From a virus: DNA of 21,738 nucleotides. This document shows, piece by piece, positions 1 to 7,123 of the stretch (position 1 is its first letter; each line of letters starts with the position of its first letter). The position numbers and the translations under genes were made by a program. The notes under the pieces are model-generated. The model saw only the letters and a program-made list of their open reading frames with translations. It did no database searches and was not told the DNA's origin. Where the stretch lies: positions 1-21,738 of IMG/VR virus record IMGVR_UViG_3300035698_018208, one strand, 5' to 3'.

Positions 1-1
1 A

Positions 2-109
2 GAAGGTCCTTCAATGAGTGGAAGTAAATGTAAAAAATTTGTTATGGAAGAAGGTGATAAAAAACAAATGGAAAAACATGAACAAGAATTAAAGAATATG
101 ACAAAATAA
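2..109 (+). CDS. Partial small hypothetical protein (C-terminal end)
   Basis: The window opens inside a reading frame that runs 35 codons to a TAA at 107-109; the start lies upstream. The visible residues are very Lys/Glu-rich with one Cys. Its tail (Gly-x-Lys-Cys-x-Lys, then a charged Glu/Lys helix) resembles the C-terminus of the next gene (Gly-Glu-Cys-Val-Lys, then a charged helix), so the two may be tandem relatives; that is inference from a short match. No function can be named. Confidence 0.5.
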   Translation, partial: EGPSMSGSKCKKFVMEEGDKKQMEKHEQELKNMTK

Positions 110-132
110 TTATATATTTGAAAGGGGAAATT

Positions 133-456
133 ATGCGGAAGAATCAAATGAAGATATGCAAAATATGTAAGTTTTTTTTTGAAGATACTAGAGAAGGTTA
201 CTATTGTGTTTTCCTTGAAGGAAAGAAACACCCTGTAACAGGAAAAGAATTATTTCAACCTTGTCACAGGGGTAATTATGACAATATTGATTATGATGAA
301 TTAAGACATTATCCAAAATGTGAAAGTATTAATCCGTTCGGTGAATGTGTGAAACATGAATTAGACGAGGAAGCATTAAAAAAGATGGAAGAGGAGAGAG
401 AATTTGAAAAAAAATGCTTAAAAGAAACGAGGGAATTATATGATAAATACAAATAG
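133..456 (+). CDS. Small Cys-rich hypothetical protein
   Basis: This is a 107-aa protein of unknown function. The ATG at 133 is preferred over an in-frame TTG at 118 because a clear AAAGGGG ribosome site (121-127) lies between them, correctly spaced for the ATG. Cysteines fall at residues 9, 12, 25, 44, 63, 72 and 95; the first pair is CxxC followed by aromatic residues, which suggests a small metal-binding or zinc-ribbon fold. The last 35 residues are a highly charged helix rich in Glu and Lys. It follows the partial gene ending at 109 with the same strand and style, as in a run of small early phage genes. The metal-binding idea is inferred from cysteine spacing only. Confidence 0.7.
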   Translation: MRKNQMKICKICKFFFEDTREGYYCVFLEGKKHPVTGKELFQPCHRGNYDNIDYDELRHYPKCESINPFGECVKHELDEEALKKMEEEREFEKKCLKETRELYDKYK

Positions 457-466
457 TAAAAATCAA

Positions 467-626
467 ATGACAATAGAACCAGGTGGATAGCATTTGACCG
501 GCACTTTATCGGTTATTTATTCTTAAGACGAAGAGCAAACAGGGGATAAATATAACAGATATAATATACAATTTAGGAATCTGTCAAGAATGCGCGGATA
601 GAATTAGAAAGAATTTGAAGTTTTAA
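467..626 (+). pseudogene. Possible frame-disrupted small ORF
   Basis: The stretch between two intact genes contains peptide-like pieces in different frames. ATG at 467 gives only seven residues before TAG. A second frame without a start codon reads RWIAFDRHFIGYLFLRRRA before TAA near 556. A third frame, open from 498 to the TAA at 624-626, ends in YNLGICQECADRIRKNLKF. This last piece has a CxxC and stops just ahead of the AGGAGG of the next gene, as a real gene end would. Joining the pieces needs two frameshifts. It may be a decayed gene, or the match to protein-like sequence may be chance. No strong ribosome site precedes the ATG. Confidence 0.2.
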
Positions 627-640
627 AAGGAGGAAAGATA

Positions 641-790
641 ATGAACGACGAAAACCACTTCATGAAAGAAATTGCGTATATTTTTGCCATGTATCTTCAA
701 ACTAACGAAGTAACCTTTTTTGACCAAGGCAAACGATTTCAAATAGTATTAAATGAAATAGAAATAGAAGGATTTGGGAATAAAGAATGA
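641..790 (+). CDS. Small hypothetical protein, 49 aa, upstream of the WbqC-like gene
   Basis: A 49-codon frame starts with ATG at 641 behind a strong AGGAGG (629-634) and ends in a TGA that overlaps the start of the next gene as ATGA (787-790). The protein begins MNDENHFMKEIAYIFAMYL and ends in an acidic stretch with Ile/Glu repeats. The good ribosome site and stop-start overlap argue that it is translated and coupled to the WbqC-like gene. No family is recognised. Confidence 0.7.
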   Translation: MNDENHFMKEIAYIFAMYLQTNEVTFFDQGKRFQIVLNEIEIEGFGNKE

Positions 791-1494
791 AAATATCAAT
801 ACACCAACCAAGTTACTTGACGTGGCTCGGATTATTACAACGGATTAAAGACTCAGATATCCATATTTTTCTTGACCATGTGCAATTTGAAAAGAATAGT
901 TTCGTTAATCGCAACAAAATCTTAACTCCCGATGGTCCTATATGGCTATCAATACCAACCGAAAAGGGAAAGCCGATATGTGAAACACAGATAACAGACA
1001 GCCGATGGATTAAGAAACATTTGAAATCTATTGAGAATTCTTACAGCAAGCAGCCGTTTTTTGATAAGTATTATCCAGAACTTAAAACATCACTTGAATT
1101 TTACGCATCAACTAACCTCGGAGAGTTGAATTTGTCTATCATGAGACTGTTTTTGAAGTGGTTTGGGATTGAAACTACATGTTTCAAATCTAGCCTCTTT
1201 AAATACGCTACCAAGAAGAGTGACCTTGTATTAGATATTTGTTGCCAACTTGAAGCTGATACTTATTTTAGCGGGATCAACGGAAAAGATTACTTGAATT
1301 TGAAATCATTTGAGGCTGCTGGAATCAAAGTTGAATTTCAGGATTATGAACACCCGATTTATTATCAGACTAAGACAAGGAAATTAAAAGTTGACTCGTT
1401 GGGAGTTCAGCAAGAAAATTTATTTATTCCGAATTTAACAGCACTTGATTTATTGTTCAGAGAAGGCGAAGAAAGCAGGAGGTATCTTAATTGA
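787..1494 (+). CDS. WbqC-like family protein
   Basis: This 235-aa protein matches the WbqC-like family at its N-terminus: the HQPSYLTWLG segment (residues 6-15), then a DSDIHIFLD segment and QFEKNSFVNRNKI. The length is close to the usual family size. WbqC-like proteins occur mainly in O-antigen and other surface-polysaccharide gene clusters; their reaction is not well defined, though a role in decorating nucleotide sugars or polysaccharides is generally supposed. The start overlaps the 49-aa gene by ATGA, and the end overlaps the PIG-L gene by TTGA, so the three form one translationally coupled unit. In a phage the likely targets are host surface glycans or a modified base; neither can be decided from sequence. 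Confidence 0.85.
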   Translation: MKISIHQPSYLTWLGLLQRIKDSDIHIFLDHVQFEKNSFVNRNKILTPDGPIWLSIPTEKGKPICETQITDSRWIKKHLKSIENSYSKQPFFDKYYPELKTSLEFYASTNLGELNLSIMRLFLKWFGIETTCFKSSLFKYATKKSDLVLDICCQLEADTYFSGINGKDYLNLKSFEAAGIKVEFQDYEHPIYYQTKTRKLKVDSLGVQQENLFIPNLTALDLLFREGEESRRYLN

Positions 1495-2156
1495 AACAAA
1501 AAATCTTAATAATAGCAGCACATATGGACGACGAAAGTTTAGGTTGCGGCGGCTACATAAGTAAGATGGTAAAATTAGGGCATGAAGTTACGGTCAGAGT
1601 TTTGAGTGAAAGCGTGAGCAGTAGGAAAGACGACCAGTTTTTAGATTTTGAACCTGAACATTTGAAGCGTTATAAATGTTATGAGAAAGCGTGCAAAATT
1701 CTGAAAATAGATTCTTATTATCCAGAAAGATTTACGGATAACAGATTCGACCAACATTATTTATTAGACATTATCAAAATCATAGAAGACTACATTGAAG
1801 AACACCAACCAGATACCATCCTCACCCATTACGAGCATGACTTGAACATTGACCACCAGTTGACAGCAAGAGCAACAATGACTGCATGTAGACCTGGGAA
1901 AAACCCTGTTAAAAAGATTCTTCAGTATGAGGTTTTGAGTTCAACTGAACTTTCAGAAATACCATTCAAGCCGAATTACTTTGTTGACATCAAAGAGAAC
2001 ATTGAGGACAAGGTTAATGCTTGCGTGGCATATGAAACAGAACTGAACGAAACGAGATCAAGAGAGAACATTGTTAACCTTGCCAAATACAGAGGAACAC
2101 AAGCGGGCGTTGAATATGCGGAAGCGTTTGTGTTGAAGAGGGATGTGGTAGAATAA
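1491..2156 (+). CDS. PIG-L/LmbE-family de-N-acetylase
   Basis: This 221-aa protein belongs to the PIG-L (LmbE) zinc hydrolase family, which removes acetyl groups from N-acetylglucosamine-type sugars or related amides. The zinc-site signature AHMDDE lies at residues 10-15 (usual form AHPDDE; Met replaces Pro), and the second ligand region reads THYEHDLNIDH at residues 112-122. The fold spans almost the whole length, with no signal peptide, so it should act in the cytoplasm. The start is TTG at 1491, chosen because AGGAGG sits about seven bases upstream and the TTGA overlap couples it to the WbqC-like gene. The pairing suggests consecutive steps on one sugar-like substrate; the substrate is unknown. 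Confidence 0.9.
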   Translation: MKQKILIIAAHMDDESLGCGGYISKMVKLGHEVTVRVLSESVSSRKDDQFLDFEPEHLKRYKCYEKACKILKIDSYYPERFTDNRFDQHYLLDIIKIIEDYIEEHQPDTILTHYEHDLNIDHQLTARATMTACRPGKNPVKKILQYEVLSSTELSEIPFKPNYFVDIKENIEDKVNACVAYETELNETRSRENIVNLAKYRGTQAGVEYAEAFVLKRDVVE

Positions 2157-2175
2157 ATATATTTTTTGAATAACC

Positions 2176-2205
2176 TTGAACTTTTATATATTTATTTGAT
2201 ATAAT
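2176..2205 (+). promoter_or_regulatory. Extended -10 promoter for the helicase-dnaN-rtcB operon
   Basis: TTGAAC (2176-2181) is followed after 18 bases by TATAAT (2200-2205), with the TG of an extended -10 at 2197-2198. It sits in the only sizeable gap before the helicase gene. The stretch from ATTTGATATAATT through AGTATA recurs at 7074-7095 in the second promoter. The match to the sigma-70/sigma-A consensus is strong. Confidence 0.8.
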
Positions 2206-2254
2206 TGGAGTATAGAAAGTAAAAAAAAACAGAATTAATGAAAGAGGGGAATTA

Positions 2255-4498
2255 ATGGATTATAAGGATTTCATCAAAAACAAAAAGAGGATAGACCCAT
2301 ATACCGGATTACCTGAAATACCAAAACTTAATACAATGTTATTTGATTTTCAACATGATATTGTAGCATGGGCGTTAAAAAGAGGAAGAGCATGTATATT
2401 TGCTGATTGTGGATTAGGAAAGAGTCCAATGCAATTAGAATGGGCGAAACATATACCCGGAGATGTATTAATAGCAGCACCATTAGCGGTTGCGCAACAA
2501 ACGATAAGAGAAAGCGAAAAATTTAATATTGGAGAAACTATTGGTTATTCAAGAACAGGAGAAAAAAAGGGGAAAATAACTATAACTAATTATGAAATGC
2601 TTGATAATTTTAATCCAGACGATTTCAAAGGAATCATTCTGGATGAAAGTTCTATTTTAAAATCTTATACTGGAAAATTTAGAAACATGATAATAGATAC
2701 TTTTAAAACAGTTCCTTTTAGACTTGCATGCACAGCAACACCAGCTCCTAATGACTTTATGGAATTAGGAAACCATGCTGAATTTATGGGAGTTATGAGC
2801 AGAACTGAAATGTTATCAATGTTTTTTGTTCATGATGGAGGGGAAACTCAAAAATGGAGAATTAAAGGACACGCTGAGGATACTTTTTGGAAATGGGTAT
2901 GTTCATGGGCGGTTATGATAAGAAAACCATCAGACTTAGGTTATCCAGATAATGATTTTTTATTGCCTAAATTAAATTTAAAAGAAGATGTTTGTATGGT
3001 ATCAGAAGATCAAAGTGAAGAAGGATTGCTTTTTAGACTTCCTGCTTCAACTCTTGCAGAAAGAATAGTCGAAAGACGTTTGACAGTTGGCATAAGATGT
3101 GAAAAAGCAGCGAAAAAAGCAAATGAATCAGATGAAACGTGGCTTTTGTGGTGCAATAGAAATGATGAAAGCAGTTTGTTGCATAGATTAATTCCCGGTT
3201 CTGTTGAAGTGAACGGAAGCATGAAACTTGAACAAAAAGAAAAAGCCATGCAAGATTTTTCAACCGGTAAAATTAGAGTAATGATAACTAAGCCATCAAT
3301 AGCTGGTTTTGGGATGAATTGGCAACACTGTTTTAATATGGCTTTTGTTGGTCTATCTGATAGTTATGAACAATTTTATCAAGCGGTTAGAAGATGTTGG
3401 AGATTTGGACAGAAAAAAGAAGTTAATGCACACATAATAACAGCAAATACAGAGGGAGCCGTTGTTCAGAATATAAAGAGAAAAGAAAAGGATTCAATAA
3501 TTATGGCTGAAAAAATGGTTAAAAATATGAAAGTTTATAATTCAGAAAATGTAAAAGGTTTGAGTCGTGAAAATGCGGAATATAAAAGAGATGTCGAAAC
3601 AGGAGAAGCGTGGGAACTCCATCTTGCTGATTGTGTTGAGTTGGCTTCTGAAATAAAAGACAATAGTATAGGTTATACTATATTTTCTCCACCATTTGCT
3701 TCACTTTACACTTATTCAAACAGTGATAGAGATATGGGAAACTCTCAATCGAATGAGGAATTTATGCAGCACTTTAACTTTTTAGTTAAAGATATGTATA
3801 GAATAACTGCACTCGGCAGATTATTAAGTTTCCATTGCATGAATTTACCAACATCGAAAAGTCATCATGGATATATTGGAATCAGAGATTTTAGAGGTCA
3901 TTTAATAAAAATGTTTGAAGATGCTGGTTGGATTTATCATTCTGAAGTTTGTATATGGAAAAATCCAGTCGTTGCTATGCAAAGAACTAAAGCACTTGGA
4001 TTGCTCCATCGTCAAGTTGTGAAAGATTCTGCTATGAGTCGTCAAGGTATCCCTGATTATTTAGTGACAATGAGAAAACCTGGAGAAAATGAAAACCCAG
4101 TAGCCGGTCGATTAGAATATTTTTGTGGAGATCAAAACACATTTCAGCAAACAAAGGATATGTCTATTGATGTTTGGCAAAGATATGCGTCACCAGTATG
4201 GATGGACATAAATCCTAGTAGAACTCTTCAACATAGATCAGCAAGAGAAGAAAAAGACGAACGTCATATTTGTCCACTTCAGTTAGATGTTATTGAAAGA
4301 GCCATGCAGTTATGGTCCAAAAAAGGTGATAAAGTTTTCAGTCCGTTTGCAGGAATAGGTTCTGAAGGTTATGTTGCTTTGAAAATGGGGAGAACTTTTA
4401 TTGGTTCAGAATTAAAAGACTCATATTTTGAACAAGCAAAAAAGAATCTTCAAGCCGCATGGAATGAAACACACGAACTAACTTTATTTGATATGTAA
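2255..4498 (+). CDS. SNF2-like helicase fused to a DNA methyltransferase
   Basis: This 747-aa protein joins two enzymes. Residues 25-430 form a superfamily-2 (SNF2-like) ATPase: Walker A ADCGLGKS (50-57), Walker B DESS (130-133), motif III TATP (160-163) and motif VI QAVRRCWRFGQ (376-386). Residues 450-735 form an N4/N6 amino-methyltransferase of the N6_N4_Mtase type. The catalytic SPPF (478-481) precedes the SAM-binding FSPFAGIGSE (695-704), the permuted order of beta-class enzymes; SPPF is more typical of N4-cytosine than N6-adenine enzymes. Its likely role is remodelling or unwinding phage DNA while methylating it, for replication or protection from restriction. AGAGGGG precedes the ATG. 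It is first in an operon with dnaN and rtcB. Confidence 0.9.
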   Translation: MDYKDFIKNKKRIDPYTGLPEIPKLNTMLFDFQHDIVAWALKRGRACIFADCGLGKSPMQLEWAKHIPGDVLIAAPLAVAQQTIRESEKFNIGETIGYSRTGEKKGKITITNYEMLDNFNPDDFKGIILDESSILKSYTGKFRNMIIDTFKTVPFRLACTATPAPNDFMELGNHAEFMGVMSRTEMLSMFFVHDGGETQKWRIKGHAEDTFWKWVCSWAVMIRKPSDLGYPDNDFLLPKLNLKEDVCMVSEDQSEEGLLFRLPASTLAERIVERRLTVGIRCEKAAKKANESDETWLLWCNRNDESSLLHRLIPGSVEVNGSMKLEQKEKAMQDFSTGKIRVMITKPSIAGFGMNWQHCFNMAFVGLSDSYEQFYQAVRRCWRFGQKKEVNAHIITANTEGAVVQNIKRKEKDSIIMAEKMVKNMKVYNSENVKGLSRENAEYKRDVETGEAWELHLADCVELASEIKDNSIGYTIFSPPFASLYTYSNSDRDMGNSQSNEEFMQHFNFLVKDMYRITALGRLLSFHCMNLPTSKSHHGYIGIRDFRGHLIKMFEDAGWIYHSEVCIWKNPVVAMQRTKALGLLHRQVVKDSAMSRQGIPDYLVTMRKPGENENPVAGRLEYFCGDQNTFQQTKDMSIDVWQRYASPVWMDINPSRTLQHRSAREEKDERHICPLQLDVIERAMQLWSKKGDKVFSPFAGIGSEGYVALKMGRTFIGSELKDSYFEQAKKNLQAAWNETHELTLFDM

Positions 4499-4514
4499 TT
4501 AAGAAAGGCAATAA

Positions 4515-5612
4515 ATGAAATTCACAATTAAAACATCAGAATTTTTAAAGGAAATTAAAACATGTAAGAACATAATGGGAGGTTCTTCTATATCTCCCAT
4601 ACTTACTAACATTCTCATCGAAGCAAAAGAAACAGGAGAATTAACATTAACATCAACTGACTTGGAACTCTACTACCAAGGCACTATAAAGGCAGACGTT
4701 GAAGAAAAAGGAATCATAACAATTCCAGGTGCTAATTTGCTAGAAATAATTTCAACATTTTCAAGTGACGAGCGACTGATAATAGAAGTGGAAGAGGGAC
4801 TATTCTATATCAAGACGGACAAAGCCGAATATAAACTATTCGCCAATGATCCCGCTGATTATCCGTCACTGCCAGACAAGACAGAAGACCCGAAGATAAT
4901 AAAGATTAAAACTGAATTGTTTCAGACAATCATCAACAAAACCATTTACGCAGTATCAACTGATGATGCTAAGAGGGAACTCCAAGGCTTACTCTTCAAC
5001 TCAGACGGTACTAATCTTTCCATCTGTGGAACTGATGGCAGACGATTAGGAATAGTTAATATTGAACTTGAAGGCATAGAATCATTTGAAAATGTTATCA
5101 TTCCTGCCAAAGTTCTAAGAGAAGTAGCAAAGATTGATAGTGAAGAATTAACTATTAAGATCTCAAAAACTGACATAACATTTGAAACGGAAAACAAATC
5201 ATTCCTTTCAAGATTGATAGAAGGGAAGTATCCGGCTTATAAAAATGTTATTCCAGATTCTAAAATGGCAAATATTGAGATTAATAAAATCGAATTATTC
5301 AAGAACTTAAAAGGTATCATGCCAATAGCGAAAGAAATAGCTTTTACTGTTAAATTTGCATTTACTCAGGAAGAATTAACATTGTCAGCATTATCCTCAC
5401 GAGTTGGCAGAGGAAGCCGTAAGATGGCGATAAAGAATGATGGTGGAGATTTCGCCATCTCTTATAACTCAAGATACATGTTAGACTGTATTAACTCGAT
5501 TGATAGCGACGTGGTGATATTTGAACCGATGTCAGCGGTGAAAGCAACTAGGATAACATCGACAGAAGATGAAACACATATTAATATAATAATGCCGGTT
5601 AGAACGGCTTAG
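4515..5612 (+). CDS. dnaN: DNA polymerase III beta subunit (sliding clamp)
   Basis: This 365-aa protein is a full-length bacterial-type beta clamp, which encircles DNA as a dimer and tethers the polymerase. The N-terminus carries the familiar SISPILTNILIEA and LTLTSTDLEL segments of domain 1, the domain 1 end reads FANDPADYPSLP, the middle has LQGLLFN and GTDGRRL, and the C-terminus ends in the characteristic IIMPVRTA, the strand that forms part of the partner-binding pocket. It lies 16 bases after the helicase-methyltransferase gene behind an AAAGG site and is followed 15 bases later by rtcB. A phage clamp next to a helicase suggests a phage-encoded replisome, with other parts probably outside this window. 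Confidence 0.95.
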   Translation: MKFTIKTSEFLKEIKTCKNIMGGSSISPILTNILIEAKETGELTLTSTDLELYYQGTIKADVEEKGIITIPGANLLEIISTFSSDERLIIEVEEGLFYIKTDKAEYKLFANDPADYPSLPDKTEDPKIIKIKTELFQTIINKTIYAVSTDDAKRELQGLLFNSDGTNLSICGTDGRRLGIVNIELEGIESFENVIIPAKVLREVAKIDSEELTIKISKTDITFETENKSFLSRLIEGKYPAYKNVIPDSKMANIEINKIELFKNLKGIMPIAKEIAFTVKFAFTQEELTLSALSSRVGRGSRKMAIKNDGGDFAISYNSRYMLDCINSIDSDVVIFEPMSAVKATRITSTEDETHINIIMPVRTA

Positions 5613-5627
5613 GAGGAAAGAAAAGTC

Positions 5628-6845
5628 ATGGAAATTAGAAAATTATTTGTAGCAGAAGAAAAGGAACTTCATATCTTTGACAAGGGGAATGAATTAATAG
5701 AACAAAAAACAATCGATCAAGCTATGGAAACTTTGAGCCTTGAGGGGGTTAGAGGTTTGGCTTTAATGCCTGACGCTCATGTTGGAATGGGTGCGTGTAT
5801 AGGTTCTGTTATCTATACAAAAGATATTGTAATTCCCGCCGCTGTTGGTTCAGATATAGGTTGCGGTGTGTTGGCAGTTAAACTTGATTTACAAAAACAC
5901 GAGATACCCGCAGAAAAATATCAAGATATTTATGCAAAAATAAAAAACTCAATTCCTACGGGTTTCTTGGCTAAGAAAAATAAGCAACCAAACAAAGATA
6001 ATGCGGGTGTTGATATATGGAAAAGAACTCCGCAAAGAATAAGAGATGTTTGGGCTGAAGAATTAGAAGATAAATATAAAAAGATATGTGGCAAAAATGC
6101 TAAAATAAAAAACGGATATGCACTTGAACAATTAGGAACTCTTGGTGGTGGCAATCACTTTATTGAATTGTGTCTTGATCAATCCGATATTTTTTGGATT
6201 CTAATTCATTCTGGGAGCCGTGGAGCTGGTTCTAAAATAGGATCATTCTTTACTAAAAAAGCAAAGAAAATGCCATGGAATAAAAATCTAGTTAATAAAG
6301 ATTTATCTTTTTTATACATTGACTCTGAAGAAGGCAGAGGTTATTTAAGCGCAGCAAGATGGGCGCAAAAATATGCAGAATTAAACAGGAAATTAATTGC
6401 GGAAAACGTTTTAAAGTGTTTAGGTTTCAACGTTGAAAGTGATATTGAGTTTGAAACTATTTCTTGTCACCACAACTTTATTGAGCAATATTCAAAAGGA
6501 TGGTTGACGAGAAAGGGGGCTATTTCAGCAAGAGAAAACCAATTAGGATTAATCCCTGGTTCAATGGGCGATACTTCTTATATAGTTAAAGGATTAGGCA
6601 ATATAAAATCTTTCCATTCCAGTTCTCACGGTGCTGGTCGTTTAATGAGTAGAACCCAAGCGAAAAACGAAATATCTACAGAATGCCATGAGAATTCTTT
6701 GAGCGGTATAGTTTGCGATAATTCGGTAACAACTCTTGACGAAACACCAACTGCTTACAAAGATATAGACAGGGTAATGGAAGCACAGAAAGAATTGACA
6801 ATGCCTATTAATTCTTTAACTCAAGTTTTGTGCGTGAAAGGGTAA
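5628..6845 (+). CDS. rtcB: RtcB-type RNA-splicing ligase
   Basis: This 405-aa protein is a complete RtcB, the GTP- and Mn-dependent ligase that joins RNA 3'-phosphate (or 2',3'-cyclic phosphate) ends to 5'-hydroxyl ends. Visible family motifs are PDAHVGMG (residues 48-55), VGSDIGCG (73-80, metal-binding Asp76 and Cys79), GGGNHFIEL (173-181), HSGSRGAG (194-201), SCHHNF (279-284) and HGAGR (334-338). His334 matches the family position that becomes guanylylated. The length is like that of the E. coli enzyme. AGGAGG overlaps the dnaN stop codon. The ends it joins are those left by many anticodon nucleases, so tRNA repair during infection is a reasonable inference, helped by the tRNA-like gene immediately downstream. 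Confidence 0.95.
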   Translation: MEIRKLFVAEEKELHIFDKGNELIEQKTIDQAMETLSLEGVRGLALMPDAHVGMGACIGSVIYTKDIVIPAAVGSDIGCGVLAVKLDLQKHEIPAEKYQDIYAKIKNSIPTGFLAKKNKQPNKDNAGVDIWKRTPQRIRDVWAEELEDKYKKICGKNAKIKNGYALEQLGTLGGGNHFIELCLDQSDIFWILIHSGSRGAGSKIGSFFTKKAKKMPWNKNLVNKDLSFLYIDSEEGRGYLSAARWAQKYAELNRKLIAENVLKCLGFNVESDIEFETISCHHNFIEQYSKGWLTRKGAISARENQLGLIPGSMGDTSYIVKGLGNIKSFHSSSHGAGRLMSRTQAKNEISTECHENSLSGIVCDNSVTTLDETPTAYKDIDRVMEAQKELTMPINSLTQVLCVKG

Positions 6846-6854
6846 CCGTCAACC

Positions 6855-6883
6855 TTGACAAAAACCTTTAATTAGTTTAAGAT
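6855..6883 (+). promoter_or_regulatory. Promoter for the tRNA-like gene
   Basis: A perfect -35 TTGACA (6855-6860) is followed after 17 bases by TAAGAT (6878-6883), a 4-of-6 match to the -10 consensus. The tRNA acceptor stem begins 11 bases after the -10, so transcription could start at or just before the mature 5' end. TATATT at 6883-6888 is an alternative -10 but would give a 22-base spacer. Confidence 0.6.
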
Positions 6884-6893
6884 ATATTTATCA

Positions 6894-6977
6894 GCCTCTT
6901 TGATCTAATAGGAATAAGATCTTGCCGCATTAAAAACGCAATAGGCGAGCATGAGAGTTCGAATCTCTCAAGAGGCA
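6894..6977 (+). tRNA. tRNA-like gene with irregular anticodon arm, possibly Leu(UAA)
   Basis: The acceptor stem is a perfect 7 bp (GCCTCTT, 6894-6900, with AAGAGGC, 6970-6976), discriminator A, no encoded CCA. The T arm is GAGAG-TTCGAAT-CTCTC (6953-6969). The D arm is ATCT/AGAT around a ten-base loop with GG. The middle fits two models. In the first, stem TTGCC/GGCGA (6922-6926/6944-6948) closes a 17-base loop, ten bases too long, with a normal four-base variable loop. In the second, TTGC pairs with GCAA (6938-6941) with a bulged C and a C-A mismatch, giving loop ATTAAAA with anticodon TAA (Leu) and an 11-base variable region. TTA is a common codon in the neighbouring genes, which would suit Leu(UAA). 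It could also be a decayed or non-decoding tRNA. Confidence 0.7.
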
Positions 6978-7024
6978 TTATTTATACAACATTATCACAT
7001 TATACCACATTCCCTTATACTTTT

Positions 7025-7050
7025 AAACTCCCTATTGATGGGAGTTTTAT
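7025..7050 (+). terminator. Intrinsic terminator after the tRNA-like gene
   Basis: An 8-bp stem AAACTCCC (7025-7032) and GGGAGTTT (7040-7047) encloses a seven-base loop, followed by a T-rich TTTTATCATTT tail. It lies between the tRNA-like gene and the next promoter, where it would end the helicase-dnaN-rtcB-tRNA transcript. Confidence 0.75.
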
Positions 7051-7057
7051 CATTTAC

Positions 7058-7086
7058 TTGACTTATATATTATTATTTGATATAAT
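7058..7086 (+). promoter_or_regulatory. Second extended -10 promoter
   Basis: TTGACT (7058-7063), a 17-base spacer and TATAAT (7081-7086) with an extended TG at 7078-7079. The core ATTTGATATAATT plus the AGTATA five to ten bases downstream match the promoter at 2176-2205, so the two probably respond to the same sigma factor or early regulator. Confidence 0.85.
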
Positions 7087-7123
7087 TAAAGTATAAAGGT
7101 AAAGAGAGAAAAGGGAGAATAAC

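Noticed and set aside
118-132. TTG at 118 as start of the first complete gene
   Set aside because: The ribosome site AAAGGGG lies after this TTG and fits the ATG at 133.
440-490. 16-codon frame starting at 440 overlapping the previous gene's end
   Set aside because: It is too short and shows no coding character beyond a chance GAGGG upstream.
3010-3263. Minus-strand frames inside the helicase-methyltransferase gene
   Set aside because: They are antisense to a conserved helicase domain and have no independent signals.
6927-6943. A simple ten-base intron in the tRNA anticodon loop
   Set aside because: No contiguous ten-base removal leaves a seven-base loop with U at position 33, so an ordinary spliced tRNA is not supported without RNA evidence.
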